Shown: positions 43,177 to 51,171 of the stretch, piece by piece
Layout of the letters: each line of letters opens with the position of its first letter
Position numbering within the stretch: the first letter of the stretch is position 1
From: Actinomadura rayongensis
GTDB taxonomy: Bacteria > Actinomycetota > Actinomycetes > Streptosporangiales > Streptosporangiaceae
Assembly: GCF_009831215.1 (NCBI RefSeq)
Contig: NZ_WUTW01000007.1
Span: 62,001 to 126,000, forward strand
Length of the DNA: 64,000 nucleotides
Direction of reading: 5' to 3'
Position numbers and translations under genes: made by a program
The notes under the pieces: model-generated
Databases searched by the model: none
What the model was told of the DNA's origin: nothing
What the model saw: only the letters and a program-made list of their open reading frames with translations

Positions 43177-44589
43177 CGCGGGCGGACGGCGGCCGGCCCA
43201 CGGGCGGGCCGCCTCGAACGCGCGGCACGCGGCGAGGACGCGGGCGTCGGCGTGCCGGGGGCCGACGATCTGGAGCCCGGCCGGGAGCCCTTCGGCCGTG
43301 AACCCGCACGGGACGCTCGCGGCGGGCTGCTGGGTCATGTTGAACGGATAGGTGAAGGGCGTCCAGGACGTCCAGCGCTCCCCCGGCCGCCCGTCCGGCG
43401 TCTCCCGGCCCGCCGGGAACGCGGTGACCGGCAGCGTCGGGAACGCGGTGACCGGCAGCGTCGGGGTGAGCAGCAGGTCGTAGCGCTCGTGGAACTCGCC
43501 CATGCGGCGGCCGAGGTCCATCCGGACGGCGGTGGCGTCCAGGTACTCGGCGGCGGTCACGGTCGCGCCCTGGTCGCAGGTCTCGCGCAGGCCGGGGTCC
43601 AGGTCCGCCCACTGCGCCGGGGTCAGGTGCTCGACGACCTTGGCGGCCCCGGCGGACCACAGCGTCCAGAAGGCGGCGACGGGGTCGGCGAAGCCCGGGT
43701 CGGCGTGCTCCACGTTCGCGCCGAGCGCGGCGAACGTCTCGGCGGCGGACGCGACGAGCGCCGCCACCTCCGGATCGACGCGGGCGTGGCCGAGGTCGGG
43801 GCTGAACGCGATCCGCAGGCCCGTGACGTCCGGGACGGTCGCGGCGAACGGCGCGTCCGGCGGCGGCAGCGCGGACCAGTCGCGCGGGTCGGGCGCGGTG
43901 ATGACGTCGAGCAGGAGCACGGCGTCCTCGACCGTCCGGGTCATCGGGCCTGCGTGCGCGAGCGTCCCGAACGGGCTCGCCGGGTAGTGCGGCACCCGTC
44001 CGTACGTCGGCTTCAGCGTGAACGTGCCGGTGAACGCGGCCGGGATGCGCACCGATCCGCCGCCGTCGGTGCCGAGCGCGAGCGGCGCCAGGCCCGCCGC
44101 GACGGCCGCCGCCGCGCCGCCGCTGGACCCGCCGGGCGTCAGCGACGGGTCCCACGGGTTGCGGGTGACGCCGGTCAGCGGGCCGTCGGTGACGCCCTTC
44201 CACGCGAACTCCGGCGTCGTCGTCTTCCCGACGGCGACGGCGCCCGCCGCGCGCAGCCGGGCCACGGCGGGCGCGTCCTCGCGCCACGGCCCGGCGGGGT
44301 CGACCGCGCGGCTGCCGCGCAGCGTGGGCCGCCCGGCGGTGAGGAAGACGTCCTTGATCGAGACCGGGACGCCGTCGAGGGGCAGCGGCCGGCCGCGCGC
44401 CCACCGGTCCGCCGACGCGCGGGCGGCGGTCAGCGCCTCGTCGGCGGTGACCAGGCAGAACGCGTTGAGCACCGGGTTCTCGCGCTCGATCCGGCGCAGG
44501 ACGGCGTCGACCGCGTCGACCGGCGACAGCGTCCGCTCCCGGTAGGCGGCGAGGAGTTCGGCGGCGGACAGGTCGGCCGGGTCGGTCAT
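43165..44589 (-). CDS. Amidase-signature family hydrolase
   Basis: A 474-aa amidase of the GatA/AS family, which hydrolyses carboxamides with a Ser-cisSer-Lys triad. Lys lies in VSIKDVF (~78), the cis-Ser in the Gly/Ser-rich GGSSGGAAAAVAAG (~150) and the nucleophile Ser in GTDGGGSVRIPA (~178). Full length. It overlaps the 2-hydroxyacid dehydrogenase gene by ATGA and forms a two-gene operon diverging from the DUF3830/racemase operon, so an amide or cyclic amide is probably degraded here. A 24-bp in-frame tandem duplication near 43415-43462 doubles the octapeptide TLPVTAFP. Confidence 0.92.
   Translation of the reverse strand: MTDPADLSAAELLAAYRERTLSPVDAVDAVLRRIERENPVLNAFCLVTADEALTAARASADRWARGRPLPLDGVPVSIKDVFLTAGRPTLRGSRAVDPAGPWREDAPAVARLRAAGAVAVGKTTTPEFAWKGVTDGPLTGVTRNPWDPSLTPGGSSGGAAAAVAAGLAPLALGTDGGGSVRIPAAFTGTFTLKPTYGRVPHYPASPFGTLAHAGPMTRTVEDAVLLLDVITAPDPRDWSALPPPDAPFAATVPDVTGLRIAFSPDLGHARVDPEVAALVASAAETFAALGANVEHADPGFADPVAAFWTLWSAGAAKVVEHLTPAQWADLDPGLRETCDQGATVTAAEYLDATAVRMDLGRRMGEFHERYDLLLTPTLPVTAFPTLPVTAFPAGRETPDGRPGERWTSWTPFTYPFNMTQQPAASVPCGFTAEGLPAGLQIVGPRHADARVLAACRAFEAARPWAGRRPPASAP
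43415..43462. repeat. 24-bp exact tandem duplication inside the amidase gene
   Basis: Two identical 24-bp units (43415-43438 and 43439-43462) abut without a gap, adding one extra copy of TLPVTAFP while keeping the frame. It looks like a recent replication slippage or a collapsible assembly repeat. Confidence 0.85.
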
Positions 44590-45557
44590 GTCGCTCCCTC
44601 GCGGACGTGCTCGCGGACGTAGCCGAGCCGCTGGTCCACGACGTTGCGCAGCGGGCGGCCGGTGAGGCGGCGGTCGAGGTTGTCGGCGAACAGCGCGACC
44701 AGCTCGTCCCGCCAGCCCGCCGCGTCGCCGGACATGTGCGGCGAGACGATCACGTTCGGCAGCGTCCACAGCGGCGCGTCCGGCGGCAGCGGCTCGGCGG
44801 CGAACACGTCCAGCGCGGCCCCGGCGATCGTGCCCGCGCGCAGCGCCGCGACGAGGGCGTTCTCGTCGACGAGCGCGCCCCGGCCGACGTTGATCAGCCG
44901 CGCGGACGGCCGCATCCGGGCGAGCGCGGCGGCGTCGATCATGCCGCGCGTGGCGGGGGTGAGCGGCGCGGCGAGGACGACGTAGTCGGCGGCGGCGAGG
45001 CCGTCGTGCAGTTCGTCCGGGGCGAGGACGGTCCCGAAGTCGGGGTCGCCGGTGCGCGCCGCGCGGCCCGCGCCGGTGACGGCGAGGCCCGCCGCGCGCA
45101 GCAGCCGGGCGACGGCGCGGCCGATCGGGCCGGTGCCGACGACGAGCGCGGACCGTCCGGCGATCCGCTCGGTCTCGCGGTGCCGCCAGACGCGCGCCTC
45201 TTGGTGGCGGAGCGTGCCGGGCAGGTCCTTCGCGAACGCCAGGACGAGCCCGAGCACGTACTCGGCGATCGGCCCGTCGAACACGCCCCGCGAGTTGGTG
45301 ACGACCGCGCGGTCGGCGAGCGCGGGGAACAGCAGCCGGTCGACCCCGGCGCTCGCGATGTGGACCCAGCCGGGGCCGCCGGTCGCGGGCCAGGCGGCGG
45401 GGACGGCGTCGGACAGGAAGTCCCAGACGAACAGGACGTCGGAGTCCGGGAGCGCGGCGGCGAGGCCCGCCGCGTCCACATAGCGCAGGTCGGCGCGGCG
45501 GTCGAGCGCGTCCGTGCCGGGCGGCCGGTCGTCGGCGCACAGGACGGTCACGCGCAT
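44586..45557 (-). CDS. D-isomer-specific 2-hydroxyacid dehydrogenase
   Basis: A 323-aa NAD(P)-dependent dehydrogenase reducing 2-oxo acids or oxidising D-2-hydroxy acids. Signatures: Rossmann GTGPIGRAVARLL (~141-153), the Arg-containing INVGRGALVDENAL (~226), the Asp/Glu pair in ALDVFAAEPLP and the catalytic His in NVIVSPHMSGD (~270). The substrate side (SAGVDRLL, SRGVFDGPIAEYVLG) is of the GyaR/CtBP-like type. It is the first gene of the operon with the amidase and starts about 60 bp from the divergent promoter and operator at 45617-45655. Confidence 0.92.
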   Translation of the reverse strand: MRVTVLCADDRPPGTDALDRRADLRYVDAAGLAAALPDSDVLFVWDFLSDAVPAAWPATGGPGWVHIASAGVDRLLFPALADRAVVTNSRGVFDGPIAEYVLGLVLAFAKDLPGTLRHQEARVWRHRETERIAGRSALVVGTGPIGRAVARLLRAAGLAVTGAGRAARTGDPDFGTVLAPDELHDGLAAADYVVLAAPLTPATRGMIDAAALARMRPSARLINVGRGALVDENALVAALRAGTIAGAALDVFAAEPLPPDAPLWTLPNVIVSPHMSGDAAGWRDELVALFADNLDRRLTGRPLRNVVDQRLGYVREHVREGAT

Positions 45558-45616
45558 CGGCGTCTCCCTTCCCTGCCAGGGCCGGCGAGTGTTGACGCGC
45601 CTTTAACACGGGGGCA

Positions 45617-45655
45617 TTGACACGCTAGGAACGGCTCGTAGGATTGTCAACAATC
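45617..45655 (+). promoter_or_regulatory. Promoter with overlapping GntR-type operator
   Basis: A near-consensus promoter for the DUF3830 operon: -35 TTGACA at 45617-45622, 16-bp spacer, -10 TAGGAT at 45639-45644. GATTGTCAACAATC (45642-45655), half-sites GATTGT/ACAATC around CA, overlaps the -10. The core ATTGTCAACAAT recurs before the aminotransferase gene. A repressor bound here would block polymerase; the GntR protein encoded at 47787 is the obvious candidate. Confidence 0.8.
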
Positions 45656-45790
45656 GAACGCGATCAGGCTGCAAGACCGTTCCGTCACCGGTCCCGCCCG
45701 GTGCGGGCAGGCGGATCCCAAGGCGCTGAGCGTCCTGTCGGGTGCGCGACGCCCGTCGCCGCCCCGCACCGGTTCCCGGGGAGGTCCGGC

Positions 45791-46285
45791 TTGCCGAGGT
45801 TCATCACGATCACGTTGGAGCGCCGGGGCGTCTCCTGCACCGCCGAACTGCTCGACAAGGACGCGCCGCGCACCTGCGCGGCCGTCTGGGACGCGCTCCC
45901 CCAGGGCGGCGACGTCTACCACGCCAAGTACGCCCGCAACGAGGTCTACACGATGGTGGAGCGGTTCGCGCCGCAGGAGGTCGGGCTGGAGAACCCGACC
46001 GTCACCCCCATCCCGGGCGACGTCGTCTACTTCTCCTTCCCCGGAGGCATGCTCGACCGCGCCTTCAAGGAAGAGAAGAGCATCGACCACCTGCCCGGCG
46101 TCATCGACCTCGCGCTGTTCTACGGGCGCAACAACCTGCTGCTCAACGGCGACGTCGGCTGGGTGCCCGGCAACGTCTACGCGACCGTCGTGGACGGCCT
46201 GGCGCGCATGGCCGAGGCGTGCAACGACGTGTGGCGCTCGGGCGCGGTCGGCGAGCGGCTCGTCTACCGCCGGCACGAGAGCTGA
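45791..46285 (+). CDS. DUF3830 family protein (cyclophilin-like)
   Basis: A 164-aa protein of the DUF3830 family, thought to have a cyclophilin-like beta-barrel; activity unknown. Conserved features are ITLERRGVSCTAELLDKDAPRTCAAVWDALP in parts, HAKYARNEVYTMVE, and PGDVVYFSFPGG. The TTG start is favoured by GGGGAGG a few bases upstream and gives the family N-terminus; the longer frame from 45644 begins inside the promoter/operator. It is the first gene of the presumed GntR-controlled operon and is often found with amidases and racemase-like genes. Confidence 0.85.
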   Translation: MPRFITITLERRGVSCTAELLDKDAPRTCAAVWDALPQGGDVYHAKYARNEVYTMVERFAPQEVGLENPTVTPIPGDVVYFSFPGGMLDRAFKEEKSIDHLPGVIDLALFYGRNNLLLNGDVGWVPGNVYATVVDGLARMAEACNDVWRSGAVGERLVYRRHES

Positions 46286-46291
46286 CCGGCG

Positions 46292-47053
46292 ATGGCGTTC
46301 GACCCGGCCGCGGTGGTGCGGCCCGCCCTGCTCGCCCAGCACGGCGTCGGCGTCGTCGCGCCGTTCGACTTCGCGCTGGACCGCGAGCTGTGGCGCTGGA
46401 CGCCCGACGACGTGTCGCTGTTCGTCACGCGGCTCCCCTACGTCCCGGTCCCGGTGACGGTCGAGATGGCCGCCGCGCTGTCGGACCACGCGGTCGTCGG
46501 CCGCGCCACCCGCGACGTCCTCGCCCCCGAACCGCTCGGCGTGGTGTTCGCGTGCGCGTCCGGCAGCTTCGTCCACGGCGCGGCCGGGGAACGGGCGCTG
46601 GTCCGGGCGATGGAGGACGCGGGCGCGCCCGCCGCCACCACGACGTCCGGCGCGCTCGTGGACGCGCTCGCGCTGCTCGGCGTGCGGCGGCTCGCCGTCG
46701 TGACGCCCTACATCGACGCGGTGACGCAGCGGCTGCTGACGTTCCTCGCCGAGCACGGCGTCGGCGTCGTCGCGTCGGTGGGGCTCGGGCTGCTGAGCCA
46801 TATCTGGAAGGTCGGTTATGAGGAAGTCGTGCGGGCCGTGAGCGCGGTGGATCGTCCGGAGGCCGATGCGGTGTTCATCTCCTGTACGAACGTCCCGACC
46901 TACGACATCATCGCGCCGCTGGAACGGATGATCGGCAAGCCGGTCCTCACCGCCAACCAGGTGACGATGAGCATGGCGCTGCGCCGGATGGGGTGGCGCG
47001 CGGCGGGCGACGACCAGTGGCTCGTCCGGCACCCCGACGCGACGGCGGCCTGA
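46292..47053 (+). CDS. Asp/Glu racemase / maleate isomerase superfamily protein (copy 1)
   Basis: A 253-aa member of the Asp/Glu racemase-like group that includes maleate cis-trans isomerase and arylmalonate decarboxylase, using one or two active-site cysteines. Cys in FACASGSF (~88) and in VFISCTNVPTYD (~192) are at the expected places; the final segment GKPVLTANQVTMSMALRRMG fits the family. It lies six bases after the DUF3830 gene and three bases before a second, shorter family member, so both are made together. Substrate not deducible. Confidence 0.88.
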   Translation: MAFDPAAVVRPALLAQHGVGVVAPFDFALDRELWRWTPDDVSLFVTRLPYVPVPVTVEMAAALSDHAVVGRATRDVLAPEPLGVVFACASGSFVHGAAGERALVRAMEDAGAPAATTTSGALVDALALLGVRRLAVVTPYIDAVTQRLLTFLAEHGVGVVASVGLGLLSHIWKVGYEEVVRAVSAVDRPEADAVFISCTNVPTYDIIAPLERMIGKPVLTANQVTMSMALRRMGWRAAGDDQWLVRHPDATAA

Positions 47054-47055
47054 GC

Positions 47056-47772
47056 ATGGGACGCAGCATCGGCTTCCTCTACCCCGGGTTCAGCGCCGAG
47101 GACGACTACCCCGTGCTGGAAGGGCTGCTCGGCGACGTCGCGCTGCGGGTCGTCCACACCGAGATGCGCGAGGACGCCCACCGCGTCGACGCCCTGCTGG
47201 ACATCGGCGGCTCCGGCGTCCTCGCCGCGGGCGCCCGCGCGCTGCGCGACCTCGGCGTGGACGCGGCGGTGTGGGCCTGCACGAGCGGCAGCTTCGTGTT
47301 CGGCTGGGACGGCGCCGCCGCGCAGGCCGCCGGGGTCGGGCGGACGGCGGGCGTTCCTGCGTCCAGCACGTCGTTCGCGTTCGTCCACGCGGCGCGGCGG
47401 CTCGGGCTGGCGCGCGTGGCGGTCGCGGCGACCTACCCCGCCGACGTCGCCGGACATTTCCGGGCCTTCCTGGAGCACGCGGGGCTGGAGGTCGTCGCGC
47501 TGGCGAGCCGGGGCATCGTCACGGCCGCCGAGGTCGGCACGCTCGGCCGCGCCGACGTGCTGGACTTCGTCGCGGCGCACGACCGGCCGGACGCCGACGC
47601 GGTGCTCGTCCCCGACACCGCGCTGCACACCGCGGCCTGGCTGGACGACCTGGAGGCCCGCGTCGGCAAGCCCGTCCTGACCGCGAACCAGGTCAGCGTG
47701 TGGGAGGGTCTGCGACTGACCGGCGGCGACCGGCCCCGTACCGGGCTGGGCCGTCTTTTCGCCGCCGGATGA
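47056..47772 (+). CDS. Asp/Glu racemase / maleate isomerase superfamily protein (copy 2)
   Basis: A 238-aa paralogue of the preceding gene product. The first cysteine is kept (VWACTSGSFVFG, ~74) but the second position reads VLVPDTALHT, with Asp where copy 1 has the Cys of SCTN. It may therefore act as a decarboxylase-like one-cysteine enzyme or as a partner subunit. It ends with the same GKPVLTANQVSVWEGLRL signature. The ATG at 47056 is preferred over the longer frame, which reads through the end of copy 1. Confidence 0.86.
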   Translation: MGRSIGFLYPGFSAEDDYPVLEGLLGDVALRVVHTEMREDAHRVDALLDIGGSGVLAAGARALRDLGVDAAVWACTSGSFVFGWDGAAAQAAGVGRTAGVPASSTSFAFVHAARRLGLARVAVAATYPADVAGHFRAFLEHAGLEVVALASRGIVTAAEVGTLGRADVLDFVAAHDRPDADAVLVPDTALHTAAWLDDLEARVGKPVLTANQVSVWEGLRLTGGDRPRTGLGRLFAAG

Positions 47773-47786
47773 AGGAAGGGACTCCG

Positions 47787-48476
47787 ATGCGCCGACCGGG
47801 CGAGCTGGAACCGGTTCCCCGCCGATCGACGGTCGAGATCGTCGCGGCCGAGCTGCGTTCGGCGATCATGTACGGGGCGCTGCCGCCCGGCTCCCAGCTC
47901 GGCGAGGCCGAGCTGGCGACCCGGCTCGGGATCAGCCGGGGGCCGCTGCGCGAGGCGATGCAGCGGCTCGTCCAGGAGGGGCTGCTGCACAGCGAGCCGC
48001 ACCGCGGGCTGTTCGTGATCACGCTGGACCACGCGGACGTCGAGGACGTCTACCTGTCCCGGCTCGCGATCGAGCGCGCGGCGTGCGTCCTCGTCATGGC
48101 GCGCAACCGGGGCGAGGCGGTCGCGCGGCTGACCGAGGCGCTGGACCGGCTCGTCGCGGCGGCCCGCGAGCGCGACCGGGTGGCGATGAGCGACGCCGAC
48201 CAGGCGTTCCACGCGGTGCTGGTGAGCGCGTCGGGCAGTCCCCGGCTGGAGCGGATGGCGCAGACGCTGCTGGTCGAGACGCGGATGTGCCTGAACGAGC
48301 TGCAGGACACCTATCCCGAGCCGGACGAGCTGGTCCAGGAGCACCGCCGGATCGTCGACGCCATCGCCGACGGCGCCGAGGAGCGGCTGCTGCGGCTGAT
48401 CGAGGAGCACATGACCGGGTCGATCGAGCGGCTGCGTCCGTCCGCCCGGCCCCTGGACAGCGACCCGGCTTCGTGA
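47787..48476 (+). CDS. GntR-family (FadR/VanR type) transcriptional regulator
   Basis: A 229-aa regulator. The winged helix is N-terminal (VEIVAAELRSAIMYGALPPGSQLGEAELATRLGISRGPLREAMQRL in parts, ~15-65); a helical FCD ligand domain follows (~85-215) with Asp/His metal-site candidates (DADQAFHAVLV ~147, EHRRIVDAI ~188). The start at 47787 is set by AAGGAAGGGA. It sits inside the operon it probably represses: matching palindromes occur at the operon promoter and just after its own gene. The effector is likely a small organic acid. Confidence 0.92.
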   Translation: MRRPGELEPVPRRSTVEIVAAELRSAIMYGALPPGSQLGEAELATRLGISRGPLREAMQRLVQEGLLHSEPHRGLFVITLDHADVEDVYLSRLAIERAACVLVMARNRGEAVARLTEALDRLVAAARERDRVAMSDADQAFHAVLVSASGSPRLERMAQTLLVETRMCLNELQDTYPEPDELVQEHRRIVDAIADGAEERLLRLIEEHMTGSIERLRPSARPLDSDPAS

Positions 48477-48492
48477 TGCCATGAGCACCGTA

Positions 48493-48506
48493 GATTGTCA
48501 ACAATT
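48493..48506. promoter_or_regulatory. Second GntR-type operator, ATTGTCAACAAT
   Basis: The 12-bp core at 48494-48505 is identical to that of the operator at 45642-45655 and lies 16 bp upstream of the aminotransferase start. It suggests separate or additional control of the aminotransferase gene by the GntR protein encoded just before it. Confidence 0.75.
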
Positions 48507-48521
48507 CCGGGGAGAGGTTCG

Positions 48522-49772
48522 ATGGCGCAGCTGTCACCGGTGCTCAGGCAGGCGACGCCCGTGCTGGCCGAACGCGGCGAAGGGGTCCATCTCTACGACG
48601 CCGACGGGCGGCGGTATCTGGACTTCACCGCGGGCATCGGCGTCACGAGCACCGGCCACTGCCATCCCCGGGTGGTCGCGGCGGCGCGCGAGCAGGTCGG
48701 CACGCTGATCCACGGGCAGTACACGACCGTCCTGCACCCGGGCCTGCTGCGGCTCACCGAACGGCTCGGCGACGTCCTGCCCTCCGGCCTGGACTCGGTG
48801 TTCTACCTCAACAGCGGCAGCGAGGCCGTCGAGGCGGCGGTGCGGCTGGCGCGGCACGCGACCGGACGGCAGAACCTCGTCGCGTTCCAGGGCTCGTTCC
48901 ACGGCCGGACGATGGGCGCCGCCGCGCTGACCACGGCCGGCACCAAGTTCCGCGCGGGCATCGGGCCGCTGATGCCGGGCGTCGCGGTCGCGCCGTTCCC
49001 GCAGGCGTACCGGTACGGGTGGGACGAGGACGAGGCCGTCCGGTTCGCGCTGCGCGAGCTGGACCACCTGCTCGCGACGGCGTGCGCGCCCGCCGACACC
49101 GCCGCGTTCATCGTGGAGCCGGTGCTCGGCGAGGGCGGCTACATTCCCGCGCCGCCCGCGTTCCTCGCGGGGCTGCGCGAGCGCGCGGACCGGCACGGCG
49201 CGCTGCTCATCGTGGACGAGGTGCAGACCGGCATCGGCCGCACCGGACGGTTCTGGGGCCACGACCACGCCGACATCCGGCCGGACGTGCTCATCACCGC
49301 CAAGGGCCTGGCCAGCGGGTTCCCCCTGTCGGCGATCGCGGCGCCCGCCGCGCTGATGGAACGGGCCTGGCCGGGATCGCAGGGCGGCACCTACGGCGGC
49401 AACGCGGTGGCGTGCGCCGCCGCGCTCGCGACGCTGGACGTCGTCCGCGACGAGGACCTGGTCGGGAACGCGGCCGTCCAGGGCGCCCGGCTGCGGGCGG
49501 GGCTGCGCGCGATCGCCGCCGACCACCCGGCGATCGGGGACGTGCGGGGCCTCGGGCTGATGCAGGCGTGCGAGTTCACGACGCCGTCCGGCGAACCGGA
49601 CGCGGCGACGGCCGCGCGGGCGCAGGCCGCCGCCGCCGAGCGCGGGCTGCTGCTGCTGACGTGCGGCGGGTACGGGAACGTCGTCCGGATGATCCCCCCG
49701 CTGGTCGTGACGGGCGAGCAGGTGGACGAGGGCCTGGCGCTGTTCGCCAAGGCGGTCGCGGACGCGGGATGA
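48522..49772 (+). CDS. Class III PLP aminotransferase (4-aminobutyrate type)
   Basis: A 416-aa class III (omega) aminotransferase, of the 4-aminobutyrate/ornithine transaminase group, moving a terminal amino group to 2-oxoglutarate or pyruvate. Motifs: YLNSGSEAVEAAVRLARHATGRQ (~90-113), FHGRTMGAAALT, the Asp in LLIVDEVQTGIGRTGRFWG (~230) and PLP-Lys in ITAKGLASGFPL (~260). The ATG at 48522 has GGGGAGAGG ahead of it; a nine-codon extension would start inside the operator. Its place in the GntR locus points to an omega-amino acid or beta-amino acid intermediate. Confidence 0.92.
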   Translation: MAQLSPVLRQATPVLAERGEGVHLYDADGRRYLDFTAGIGVTSTGHCHPRVVAAAREQVGTLIHGQYTTVLHPGLLRLTERLGDVLPSGLDSVFYLNSGSEAVEAAVRLARHATGRQNLVAFQGSFHGRTMGAAALTTAGTKFRAGIGPLMPGVAVAPFPQAYRYGWDEDEAVRFALRELDHLLATACAPADTAAFIVEPVLGEGGYIPAPPAFLAGLRERADRHGALLIVDEVQTGIGRTGRFWGHDHADIRPDVLITAKGLASGFPLSAIAAPAALMERAWPGSQGGTYGGNAVACAAALATLDVVRDEDLVGNAAVQGARLRAGLRAIAADHPAIGDVRGLGLMQACEFTTPSGEPDAATAARAQAAAAERGLLLLTCGGYGNVVRMIPPLVVTGEQVDEGLALFAKAVADAG

Positions 49773-49805
49773 GCCCGGGGATGACCGGGCGGCCACCTCT
49801 TTGTT

Positions 49806-49818
49806 AGATTCCGAATCT
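49806..49818. promoter_or_regulatory. 13-bp palindrome AGATTC-C-GAATCT before acyl-CoA dehydrogenase gene
   Basis: A perfect inverted repeat with a single central base, 26 bp ahead of the GTG start. Its position suggests a repressor site for the acyl-CoA dehydrogenase gene. It differs from the GntR sites of the preceding operon. Confidence 0.55.
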
Positions 49819-49843
49819 CGTTCTACCGAGTCGGAGGCCGCCC

Positions 49844-50983
49844 GTGAGTCCCTGGAACACCCCCGAACGCCGCGCCCTGCGCGCCCTCGTCCGCGACTTC
49901 ACGACCCGTGAGATCGTCCCGCACCTGGACGCCTGGGAGCGCGCCGGGGAACTCCCCCGCGACCTGCACCGCCGCGCGGCGGCGGCCGGCCTGCTCGGCG
50001 CGGGCTTCCCCGAGGACGCGGGCGGCCAGGGCGGCGACCCGATCGACGCGCTGCTCGTCGCCGAGGAGATCATCCAGTCCGGCGGGTCCGGGGGCGTCGT
50101 CGCGTCGCTGTTCACGCACGGGATCGCGCTGCCGCACCTGATCGCGTCCGGCGACAAGGACCTCATCGACAGGTTCGCCCGGCCCGTGCTGGCCGGCGAG
50201 ATGATCGGATCGCTCGGCATCACCGAGCCGGACGCCGGCTCGGACGTCGCCGGCCTGCGGACCACGGCCGTCCGCGACGGCGACTCCTACGTGGTGAACG
50301 GCGCGAAGATCTTCATCACGTCCGGAGTCCGGGCCGACTTCGTGACCACGGCCGTCCGCACCGGCGGCCCCGGCTACGGCGGCGTGTCCCTGCTCGTCAT
50401 CGAGAAGGGAACACCGGGCTTCACGGTGTCCAGGGCGCTCGACAAGATGGGCTGGCTCTGCTCGGACACGGCCGAGCTGTCCTTCTCCGACGTCCGCGTA
50501 CCCGCGACGAACCTAGTAGGCGCCGAGAACACCGGCTTCCTGCAAATCGTGCAGAACTTCGTGGCCGAACGCCTGTCCCTGGCAGTCCAGGCCTACGCGA
50601 CCGCACAACGCTGCCTGGACCTGACGCTCGCCTACGTCCGCGAACGCGAAACCTTCGGCCGCCCCCTCTCGTCCCGCCAACTCGTCCGCCACAAAATCGC
50701 CGAAATGGCCCGCCAGGTGGACGTAGCCCGCGTCTACACCCGCACCATCGCCGAACGCTACGTAGCCGGCGAGGACGTCCTGACCGAAACCGCCTACGCC
50801 AAAAACACCGCCGTCTACATCTGCGAGCAGGTCGTCCACGAGGCCGTCCAACTCCACGGCGGCATGGGCTACATGCGCGAGTCCGAGGTGGAACGCCACT
50901 ACCGCGACGCCCGCATCCTCGGCATAGGCGGCGGCACCAACGAGATCATGAACGAGATCATCGCCAAACAACTCGGCCTCTAG
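49844..50983 (+). CDS. Acyl-CoA dehydrogenase
   Basis: A 379-aa FAD enzyme of full family length that inserts the 2,3 double bond into acyl-CoAs. Signatures: SLGITEPDAGSDVAGLRTTA (~125-144), GAKIFITSG (~155), RERETFGRPLSSRQ (~265) and the C-terminal VQLHGGMGYMRESEVERHYRDARIL in parts, followed by GGGTNEIMNEIIAKQLGL. The catalytic base position appears intact within the terminal helices. GTG start with GGAGG upstream. It has its own palindrome and may be a separate unit from the aminotransferase operon 70 bp before it. The last third uses noticeably more A-ended codons than the first. Confidence 0.93.
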   Translation: MSPWNTPERRALRALVRDFTTREIVPHLDAWERAGELPRDLHRRAAAAGLLGAGFPEDAGGQGGDPIDALLVAEEIIQSGGSGGVVASLFTHGIALPHLIASGDKDLIDRFARPVLAGEMIGSLGITEPDAGSDVAGLRTTAVRDGDSYVVNGAKIFITSGVRADFVTTAVRTGGPGYGGVSLLVIEKGTPGFTVSRALDKMGWLCSDTAELSFSDVRVPATNLVGAENTGFLQIVQNFVAERLSLAVQAYATAQRCLDLTLAYVRERETFGRPLSSRQLVRHKIAEMARQVDVARVYTRTIAERYVAGEDVLTETAYAKNTAVYICEQVVHEAVQLHGGMGYMRESEVERHYRDARILGIGGGTNEIMNEIIAKQLGL

Positions 50984-51009
50984 CCCCGACCGGGCGGCGC
51001 GGCGATGCA

Positions 51010-51033
51010 GGCGGCCCGGATGGGTCGGCCGCC
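51010..51033. terminator. Possible hairpin terminator after acyl-CoA dehydrogenase
   Basis: GGCGGCC (51010-51016) and GGCCGCC (51027-51033) form a 7-bp GC stem with a 10-base loop. It lies 27 bp after the stop and before the A/T-richer upstream region of the KAP NTPase gene. Short and without a T-tract, so tentative. Confidence 0.4.
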
Positions 51034-51171
51034 GGGGCCACTATCGGCCACAAAGCGATGAAAAACGTCCAACCATCTTGGCGCGGTTCACACTTCACCG
51101 CCACCTGGTTACGGTGAGGCCGTCGTGGCACGACCTACACCCCCGTCGTTCGGCAACGGATCAGGTGAACC

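Noticed and set aside
43165..45609. A single 814-codon minus-strand protein fusing an N-terminal part to the amidase
   Set aside because: The extra N-terminal part is the shadow of the 2-hydroxyacid dehydrogenase gene in another frame; the two genes overlap by ATGA.
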